Below are positions 57,806 to 64,000 of a stretch of 64,000 bases of DNA, piece by piece. The position numbers and the translations under genes were made by a program. The DNA is from Streptomyces lavendulae subsp. lavendulae (GTDB taxonomy: Bacteria > Actinomycetota > Actinomycetes > Streptomycetales > Streptomycetaceae). Position 1 is the stretch's first letter. Every line of letters starts with the position of its first letter. The notes under the pieces were generated by a model. That model worked only from the letters and a program-made list of their open reading frames with translations, was not told where the DNA came from and made no database searches. The DNA is taken from NCBI RefSeq assembly GCF_002803845.1, contig NZ_CP024985.1, forward strand, positions 2,170,001 through 2,234,000, given 5' to 3'.

Positions 57806-60205
57806 CTAGAGGGTCCCGGTGAGGGCTTCCGGACGGATCGGGGTCTTGTTGAGCTCCAGACCGGTCGCCTGCCGGATCGCCGCGAGGACGGCCGGGGTGG
57901 ACGACAGGGTGGGGGCCTCGCCGAGACCGCGCAGACCGTACGGCGCGTTCGGGTCGGCGAGCTCCAGGACGTCGACCGGAATGGTCGGGGTGTCGAGGAT
58001 GGTCGGGATCAGGTAGTCCGTGAAGGAGGGATTGCGCACCTTCGCGGTCTTCGGGTCCACGATGATCTCCTCCATGACCGCCACGCCGAGGCCCTGGGTG
58101 GTACCACCCTGGATCTGGCCGACCACGGAGAGCATGTTCAGGGCCTTGCCGACGTCCTGCGCGGTCGCCAGCTCGACGACCTTGACCAGGCCGAGCTCGG
58201 TGTCCACCTCGACGACCGCACGGTGCGCGGCGAAGGTGTACTGGACATGGCCGTCGCCCTGACCGGTCTTGAGGTCGAAGGGCACGGTCGGCCGGTGCCG
58301 GAACTCCAGCTCCAGGTCGATCGCCTCGTCCTCCAGGATGTCGGCGATGTCCGCGAGGACCTCGCCGCCGTCGGTGACGACCTTGCCGCCCTCCAGGAGG
58401 AGCTCGGCGTGGGCCCAGGCCGGGTGGTACGAGCCGTTCTTGCGGCGGCCCATCTCCAGCAGCGCCTCGCGGACGTGCTCACAGGTGTTCTTCACCGCGC
58501 CACCGGTCATGTACGTCTGCCGCGAGGCGGACGTGGAACCGGCGGAGCCGACCTGCGTGTCGGCCGGGTGGATGGTCACCTGCGTGACGCCCAGCTCGGT
58601 ACGGGCGATCTGCGCGTGGACGGTGACGCCGCCCTGGCCGACCTCCGCCATGGCCGTGTGGACCATCGCGACGGGCTCGCCGTTGATGACCTCCAGGCGC
58701 ACCCGGGCGGTGGAGTAGTCGTCGAAGCCCTCGGAGAAGCCGACGTTCTTGATGCCGACCGCGTAGCCGACGCCGCGGACGACGCCCTCGCCGTGGGTGG
58801 TGTTGGAGAGACCGCCCGGCAGCGCGCGGACGTCCGCGCCCTCACCGGCCGACTCCCACTGGCGCTCCGGCGGCAGCGGACGGGCCTTGACCCGGCGCAG
58901 CAGTTCGGCGACCGGCGCCGGGGAGTCCACGACCTGGCCGGTGGGCATGACCGTGCCCATCTCCATGGCGTTCAGCTGGCGGAACTCGACCGGGTCCATG
59001 CCCAGCTTCGCCGCGAGCTTGTCCATCTGGGCCTCGTACGCGAAGCAGGCCTGGACGGCGCCGAAGCCGCGCATCGCGCCGCAGGGCGGGTTGTTCGTGT
59101 AGAGCGCGATCGCCTCGATGTCCACGTCGTCGAGGACGTACGGGCCGACGGAGAGGGAGGAGGCGTTGCCCACGACCGCCGGGGAGGCCGACGCGTACGC
59201 GCCGCCGTCCAGGACGATCCTGCACTTCATGTGCGTGAGCTTGCCGTCCTTGGTGGCGCCGTGCTCGTAGTGGAGCTTCGCCGGGTGACGGTGCACGTGG
59301 CCGAAGAAGGACTCGAACCGGTTGTAGACGATCTTGACCGGCTTGTTGGTCGCGAGGGCCAGCAGGCAGGCGTGGATCTGCATCGAGATGTCCTCGCGGC
59401 CGCCGAAGGCACCGCCGACGCCGGAGAGCGTCATGCGGACCTTCTCCTCGGGCAGGCCGAGGACGGGGGCGATCTGCTTCAGGTCCGAGTGCAGCCACTG
59501 GGTGGCGACGTAGAGGTCGACGCCGCCGTCCTCGCCGGGCACGGCCAGACCGGACTCCGGGCCGAGGAAGGCCTGGTCCTGCATGCCGAAGGTGTACTCG
59601 CCCTCGACGATGACGTCGGCGCGCTTGCGGGCCTCTTCCACGTTGCCGCGGATGATCGGCTGGCGGTGCACGATGTTCGGGTGCGGGACGTGACCGGCGT
59701 GGTGGTCGTCGCGGCCCTCGTGGACCAGCGGCGCGTCGGCGGCGAGGGCGGAGGCCTCGTCCGTGACGAGCGGCAGCTCCCGGTAGTCGATCTTGATCTT
59801 GGCGGCCGCGCGGCGGGCGGTCTCCGGGTGGTCGGCGGCCACGAGGGCGACCGGCTCACCGTGATGACGTACCCGGCCGTTGGCCAGCACCGGGGTGTCC
59901 TGGATCTCCAGGCCGTAGTTCTTCATCTCGGCCGGCAGGTCGTCGTACGTCAGGACCGAGTAGACACCGGGCATCGCCAGCGCCTCGGAGACGTCGATGG
60001 AGACGATCTCGGCGTGGGCGACGGTGCTGCGCAGGGTCTGGCCCCACAGCATGTCCTCGTGCCACATGTCCGAGGAGTAGGCGAACTCACCGGTGACCTT
60101 GAGCGTGCCGTCCGGGCGCAGCGTGGACTCGCCGATGCCGCCCCTGGTGTGCTTCTGGGTGACGTTCGTCGGGGTGCCGGAAGGCGTGGTGCGGGTGTTG
60201 GCCAT
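57806..60205 (-). CDS. pucD: Xanthine dehydrogenase molybdopterin-binding subunit
   Basis: A 799-residue catalytic subunit of the molybdenum hydroxylase family. GVGGAFGGREDISMQ binds the cofactor, CGAMRGFGAVQ carries the substrate-binding Arg, and LRGLGEAPTLSSTP includes the catalytic Glu of GLGE. It hydroxylates hypoxanthine and xanthine to uric acid. It is two bases downstream of the Fe-S subunit gene. Length matches three-subunit bacterial enzymes. Confidence 0.95.
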   Translation of the reverse strand: MANTRTTPSGTPTNVTQKHTRGGIGESTLRPDGTLKVTGEFAYSSDMWHEDMLWGQTLRSTVAHAEIVSIDVSEALAMPGVYSVLTYDDLPAEMKNYGLEIQDTPVLANGRVRHHGEPVALVAADHPETARRAAAKIKIDYRELPLVTDEASALAADAPLVHEGRDDHHAGHVPHPNIVHRQPIIRGNVEEARKRADVIVEGEYTFGMQDQAFLGPESGLAVPGEDGGVDLYVATQWLHSDLKQIAPVLGLPEEKVRMTLSGVGGAFGGREDISMQIHACLLALATNKPVKIVYNRFESFFGHVHRHPAKLHYEHGATKDGKLTHMKCRIVLDGGAYASASPAVVGNASSLSVGPYVLDDVDIEAIALYTNNPPCGAMRGFGAVQACFAYEAQMDKLAAKLGMDPVEFRQLNAMEMGTVMPTGQVVDSPAPVAELLRRVKARPLPPERQWESAGEGADVRALPGGLSNTTHGEGVVRGVGYAVGIKNVGFSEGFDDYSTARVRLEVINGEPVAMVHTAMAEVGQGGVTVHAQIARTELGVTQVTIHPADTQVGSAGSTSASRQTYMTGGAVKNTCEHVREALLEMGRRKNGSYHPAWAHAELLLEGGKVVTDGGEVLADIADILEDEAIDLELEFRHRPTVPFDLKTGQGDGHVQYTFAAHRAVVEVDTELGLVKVVELATAQDVGKALNMLSVVGQIQGGTTQGLGVAVMEEIIVDPKTAKVRNPSFTDYLIPTILDTPTIPVDVLELADPNAPYGLRGLGEAPTLSSTPAVLAAIRQATGLELNKTPIRPEALTGTL

Positions 60206-60207
60206 GA

Positions 60208-60813
60208 TCAGAGCGCCTCTCCCTGACGGGCGGCCGCGAGGCGGACCGCGTCGAGGATCTTCTCGTAACCCGTGCAGCGGCAGAGGTTGCCGGACAGGGC
60301 CTCACGGATGTCCTGGTCGGACGGGTCGGCGTTGCGCTCCAGCAGCTCGTCGGCCTGGACCAGCAGGCCCGGGGTGCAGAAACCGCACTGGACGGCGCCG
60401 GCGTCGATGAACGCCTGCTGGATGTTGGAGAGCTCCACGCCCTCGCCCGTCCGGGAGTCGCCGGGCCGGGCGGACCAGCGCTTGGCCTCGTCGGTGGAGA
60501 CGCCCTTGGTGCCACAACCGCCGCCGGCGGCGCAGGCACCGCCGTGGCCGTGCTCGGCGCGCTGCTTGGCGAAGTCGGCCAGGCCCTCGACGGTCACGAC
60601 GTCGCGGCCCTCGACCTGACCGGCCGCGACCAGACAGGAACAGACCGGCACGCCGTCGAGGCGGACGGTGCAGGAACCGCATTCGCCCTGCTCGCAGGCG
60701 TTCTTCGAACCGGGCAGGCCCAGACGCTCACGCAGCACGTACAGGAGGGACTCGCCCTCCCACACGTCGTCGGCTTCCTGCTGACGACCGTTGACGGTGA
60801 AATTGACGCGCAT
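60208..60813 (-). CDS. pucE: Xanthine dehydrogenase 2Fe-2S subunit
   Basis: A 201-residue iron-sulfur subunit that passes electrons from the molybdenum centre to FAD. The ferredoxin-type cluster uses CEQGECGSC plus a later Cys, and the second cluster uses CGFCTPG and CRCTGY. Between them is an unusual insert of about 40 residues (HGHGGACAAGGGCGTKGV and onwards, residues about 95-140) with two extra cysteines. ATG 60811-60813 is two bases after the FAD-subunit stop; a GTG two codons earlier is possible. Confidence 0.92.
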   Translation of the reverse strand: MRVNFTVNGRQQEADDVWEGESLLYVLRERLGLPGSKNACEQGECGSCTVRLDGVPVCSCLVAAGQVEGRDVVTVEGLADFAKQRAEHGHGGACAAGGGCGTKGVSTDEAKRWSARPGDSRTGEGVELSNIQQAFIDAGAVQCGFCTPGLLVQADELLERNADPSDQDIREALSGNLCRCTGYEKILDAVRLAAARQGEAL

Positions 60814-60815
60814 GG

Positions 60816-61709
60816 TTACGCAGCCCCTTCGAGCGGGCGGCCGGTGGTGCCGCGGTACTGCTCCCACGTCCAGACGAGCTGGCGGCGAGCAAGGATGCCG
60901 ACCGCGTGGCGGCGGTACTTCGCCGTGCCGCGGACGTCGTCGATCGGGTTGCACGCGGCGGAGGCGAGCGCAGCGAACTGCTTGGCGATCGACGGGGTGA
61001 TGACCTTGCCGTTCTCCCAGAAGCCACCCTCTTCGAGCGCGGCGTTCAGGAACTCCTCGGCCGCCTTCGCCCGGATCGGGGTCGGGGCGGCGGAGGCGAT
61101 GCCCGTGCGCACGGTGCGGGTGTCCGGGTGCAGCGCCAGGCCGAAGCCGCAGACCGCGATGACCATCGCGTTGCGGGTGCCGACCTTGGAGTACTGCTGG
61201 GGGCCCGTGGCGTTCTTGATGTGGACCGACTTGATGAGCTCGTCGGCGGCGAGCGCGTTGCGCTTGACCCCGGTGTAGAACTCGTCGATCGGGACCAGGC
61301 GGGAGCCGCGTACCGACTCGACCTCGACGCTGCAGCCGGCCGCGAGCAGCGCGGGGTGGGAGTCACCGGCGGGCGAGGCGCAACCGAGGTTGCCGCCGAC
61401 ACCGCCGCGGTTGCGGATCTGGGGGGACGCGACCGTGTGCGAGGCGAGCGCGAGACCCGGCAGCGTTCCGCGCAGGTTCTCCATGATCTGGGTGTACGGA
61501 ACGGAGGCTCCGAGCTCGGTGACCTCCTCGCCGACCTCCCACTCCCGCAGCAGTTCGATGCGGTTGAGGTCCAGGAGGTATTCCGGACGGCGGTGGTCAA
61601 AGTTGATCTCGACCATGATGTCGGTGCCACCCGCGATGGGCACAGCTGTCGGGTACTCGGCCTTGGCGGCGAGCGCCTCCTCCCAGCTGGCGGGGCGAAG
61701 GAAGTCCAT
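60816..61709 (-). CDS. pucC: Xanthine dehydrogenase FAD-binding subunit
   Basis: A 297-residue FAD subunit of the CO/xanthine dehydrogenase family: PIAGGTDIMVEI and ASPQIRNRGGVGGNLGCASPAGD bind the flavin. It receives electrons from the Fe-S subunit and passes them to NAD or oxygen. It is the first gene of the three-subunit operon and diverges from the PucR regulator across a 254-base gap that should hold the regulatory sites. Confidence 0.93.
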   Translation of the reverse strand: MDFLRPASWEEALAAKAEYPTAVPIAGGTDIMVEINFDHRRPEYLLDLNRIELLREWEVGEEVTELGASVPYTQIMENLRGTLPGLALASHTVASPQIRNRGGVGGNLGCASPAGDSHPALLAAGCSVEVESVRGSRLVPIDEFYTGVKRNALAADELIKSVHIKNATGPQQYSKVGTRNAMVIAVCGFGLALHPDTRTVRTGIASAAPTPIRAKAAEEFLNAALEEGGFWENGKVITPSIAKQFAALASAACNPIDDVRGTAKYRRHAVGILARRQLVWTWEQYRGTTGRPLEGAA

Positions 61710-61734
61710 GAGCGGCTCTCTTCATTCTCAATCG

Positions 61735-61784
61735 GGTCGTTCACTTCAAGCCAGGAAGCCGATGGCCCTCGACTGGTCGTTCAC
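61735..61784. promoter_or_regulatory. Two 10-bp direct repeats in the pucR/pucC control region
   Basis: GGTCGTTCAC occurs at 61735-61744 and 61775-61784, exactly 40 bp apart or about four helical turns, in the divergent gap between the dehydrogenase operon and the regulator. A purine-responsive operator is plausible. Confidence 0.55.
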
Positions 61785-61963
61785 GTGCTGTTAACGCGGT
61801 GTGGAGTCAGTACACAAGCCGCGCGTCCCCCGGGTGCAGTCACCGAAACCATGAAGGAGTTGGCTGACGGCCTCCCTCGTCTTGTAGATTCGTATGAAAG
61901 GCAGGATGCGACGACCTGCCCGTTTTCCAACGGCAACATTCGAGACAGATCGGCGGCGACATC

Positions 61964-63643
61964 ATGCGGCTGCGCGCACTGCTGGAAACCGAGGCGCTGG
62001 GGCTGCGGCTGCTGGGCGGCGAGGATGAACTCGACCGGACGGTCCGCGGGGTCATGACGACCGACCTGAGGGATCCCAGCCGATACCTATCCGGAGGCGA
62101 ACTCGTCCTCACCGGCCTCGCCTGGCGAAGAAATTCAGCCGATTCCGAGCCGTTCGTACGAATCCTCGCGAGCGCGGGCGTCGCGGGCCTCGCGGCCGGC
62201 GAAGCGGAACTGGGAGACATCCCGGACGATCTCGTTTCAGCCTGTCGGCGCAACCGGCTCCCGCTCTTCGCGGTGAACGAGGACGTTGCATTCGCCACCA
62301 TCACGGAGTACGTGGTGAGGCAGGTCTCCGGGGAGCGCGCGGGCGACCTCGCGGCCGTCGTCGACCGCCACCGGCGCCTGATGACATCCGGTCCCGCGGG
62401 CGGCGGACCCGATGTGGTGCTGGATCTGCTCACCACGGACCTCGATCTCCGGGCCTGGGTGCTCTCCCCGACCGGCCGGCAGATCGCCGGGGCGGGGGAA
62501 CCACTGGCTCCGGGTATCTGCGCGACGCTGGCGAGCGAGCACCTCGCGGCGGTCCGGACCGGCCGCAGGGGCCCGCACCGGATGTCCATCCAGGGTATTA
62601 CCTACTCCCTGTTCCCGATCAGGGGACACGGCCGCGGACCTGCGGGTCCCGTCTCCCGGGACGTGCGCGAGAGCGTGCTCTCGGACTGGCTGCTGGCCGT
62701 CGAGGCCGACGCGGGCGACTGGCCCGCCGAACGCCTGGACCTGCTGCAGGGCGTCACCCAGCTGATCGCCGTCGAGCGGGACCGCCGCGACGGTGCCCGC
62801 ACGGTGCGCCGCCGGCTCGCGCAGGAGGTCCTCGAACTGGTCCAGACCGGCGCCCCGCCGGCCGAGATCGCCGCCCGCCTGCGGGTGGCCGCGCCCGTGC
62901 TGCTGCCCGGACTGGGCGCCGCCCCGCACTGGCAGGTCGTCGTGGCCCGGGTGGACTGGGACGGCGGGGACATCCCCGGCGGCCCGGTGGCCCAGTCGCT
63001 GCTGGAGGAGATCCTGGTCGACCCGTCGATGTCCGGGCCGGAACCCTCCGACCGGATCGCGGTCGCCCATTCGGGTGACGAGGCCATCGCGCTGGTGCCG
63101 CTGCCCGCCCTCTCCGGCGACTCCGGGGAGGACAAGGGCCCCGACTCCGCGCTCCACGCGGACGCGCTGCTGTCGGCCGTACGCGAGCCCCTGGCGGCCG
63201 GTCTGGCCGACGACGGGCGGCTCACCCTCGGCGTCAGCGCGGCCGTGCACTCCGCGGAGGGGCTGCGCGGCGCGCTGGAGGAGGCCCGGCACGCCCGCCG
63301 GGTCGCCGCGGCCCGCCCCGGCCGGGTCTGCGCCGCCGGCCACCACGAGCTCGCCTCGCACGTGCTGCTGCTGCCGTTCGTCCCGGACGACGTGCGCCGC
63401 GCCTTCACGGCCCGGCTGCTGGACCCGCTGCGCGACTACGACCGCCGCCACCGCGCGGAGCTCATCCCGACCCTGGAGGCCTTCCTCGACTGCGACGGCT
63501 CCTGGACCCGCTGCGCGACCCGGTTGCACCTGCACGTCAACACGCTGCGCTACCGGGTCGGGCGAATCGAGCAGCTGACCGCGCGCGACCTTTCCCGGCT
63601 GGAGGACAAGCTCGACTTCTTCCTCGCCCTGCGGATGAGCTGA
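61964..63643 (+). CDS. pucR: PucR-family transcriptional regulator of purine catabolism
   Basis: A 559-residue regulator. The N-terminal PucR-like sensor (GVMTTDLRDPSRYLSGGELVLTGLAW) is followed by a GGDEF-like middle region, and the C-terminal helix-turn-helix of the PucR/CdaR type is TLEAFLDCDGSWTRCATRLHLHVNTLRYRVGRIEQL. Such proteins sense a purine metabolite and control xanthine dehydrogenase and transporter genes. It diverges from pucC and the operators probably lie between them. Confidence 0.93.
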   Translation: MRLRALLETEALGLRLLGGEDELDRTVRGVMTTDLRDPSRYLSGGELVLTGLAWRRNSADSEPFVRILASAGVAGLAAGEAELGDIPDDLVSACRRNRLPLFAVNEDVAFATITEYVVRQVSGERAGDLAAVVDRHRRLMTSGPAGGGPDVVLDLLTTDLDLRAWVLSPTGRQIAGAGEPLAPGICATLASEHLAAVRTGRRGPHRMSIQGITYSLFPIRGHGRGPAGPVSRDVRESVLSDWLLAVEADAGDWPAERLDLLQGVTQLIAVERDRRDGARTVRRRLAQEVLELVQTGAPPAEIAARLRVAAPVLLPGLGAAPHWQVVVARVDWDGGDIPGGPVAQSLLEEILVDPSMSGPEPSDRIAVAHSGDEAIALVPLPALSGDSGEDKGPDSALHADALLSAVREPLAAGLADDGRLTLGVSAAVHSAEGLRGALEEARHARRVAAARPGRVCAAGHHELASHVLLLPFVPDDVRRAFTARLLDPLRDYDRRHRAELIPTLEAFLDCDGSWTRCATRLHLHVNTLRYRVGRIEQLTARDLSRLEDKLDFFLALRMS

Positions 63644-63825
63644 TTCCGCAGGCCCCCGCCCTCCTGAACAGGGCGGCGGCCGAGGGGACGGCGTGAGACG
63701 GCTGACGAGCCGTCCGGACTTTGTGAAAGAGTTCACCCGACCCCTTGGCCGAGGCAGCAGATCCGTGCTCTCATTTCGCCCCAGGGCTCAACGACGTGCT
63801 GCTTGGTTGCTTCGGGGAGGGCAAT

Positions 63826-64000
63826 GTGGCGGATACCGCCATGTCCGGTGCGGGATCAACGGGGGGCGACGACCCCCTCCAGCGAGCGATATGGCGGCTG
63901 CGCTCGCGCGGCTGTTGGACCGACGCGGCGGCCCTGCTGACGCCGCACGCGAACGAGGCCCGGGCGGCGGTGCAGCGCACCGCGCTCCTGGTGGAACGGT
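63826..64000 (+). CDS. 5' part of an unidentified gene cut by the window end
   Basis: An open frame from GTG 63826, with GGGGAGG six bases upstream (63814-63820), continues to the last base. The 58 visible residues (MADTAMSGAGSTGGDDPLQ, then RAIWRLRSRGCWTDAAALL) look helical; no family can be assigned from this length. ATG 63841 is an alternative start in the same frame. The 180 bases between pucR and this gene probably include its promoter. Confidence 0.6.
   Translation, partial: MADTAMSGAGSTGGDDPLQRAIWRLRSRGCWTDAAALLTPHANEARAAVQRTALLVER

Overview
The window is high-GC DNA with the gene density, GTG/TTG starts and ATGA/GTGA stop-start overlaps of a Streptomyces or close relative. Geosmin synthase, a vitamin B12 pathway with fused CobI-CobJ, an XRE-type regulator paired with a small conserved protein, and a PucR/xanthine dehydrogenase locus all fit that. 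No rRNA, tRNA, CRISPR array or insertion sequence was recognised.

Region 1 (1-23,772) is the right-hand part of a non-ribosomal peptide synthetase (NRPS) cluster that begins outside the window. It holds the end of an NRPS, a type II thioesterase, a SyrP-like Fe/2-oxoglutarate hydroxylase and a stand-alone A-T protein whose pocket reads as glutamine-specific. Next comes a 1754-residue protein with three C-T units and no intact A domain, then a 2372-residue A-C-T-C-A-T-TE protein whose first A domain has no T domain after it, then MbtH. After a strong hairpin, a second operon encodes both glutamate mutase subunits, an Asp/Asn-tRNA-synthetase-like core without an anticodon domain, a glutamate-synthase-like FMN protein without its iron-sulfur cysteines, an Ala-rich unknown, an MFS exporter and a phosphopantetheinyl transferase. 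My reading is that A domains charge several A-less modules in trans, and that the second operon makes a modified amino acid (3-methylaspartate, perhaps its amide) for the peptide. This is the most unusual part of the window.

Region 2 (23,773-36,084) is mixed housekeeping and secretory content: a secreted M6 metalloprotease, a PI-PLC-like secreted phosphodiesterase, a secreted trypsin-like protease, a VOC protein, a CPBP protease/histidine kinase/response regulator operon, an FAD monooxygenase divergent from an XRE-type regulator, a small conserved protein and an SDR.

Region 3 (36,085-47,620) is aerobic cobalamin synthesis: cobL-cobM-cobK on the plus strand, cobG-cobH-cobIJ on the minus strand, and cobN on the plus strand behind a cobalamin riboswitch. 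A 14-bp tandem repeat array lies between cobG and the riboswitch. Cobalamin is also the cofactor of the glutamate mutase in region 1.

Region 4 (47,621-54,700) carries a small membrane protein, an ECF-like sigma factor with an unknown partner, geosmin synthase with a terminator whose loop contains its stop codon, an Eis-like acetyltransferase and a secreted beta-propeller protein.

Region 5 (54,700-64,000) is purine catabolism: the three xanthine dehydrogenase subunits, an AzgA-type purine permease and an XdhC maturation factor on the minus strand, the divergent PucR-type regulator on the plus strand, and the start of an unidentified gene cut by the window end.
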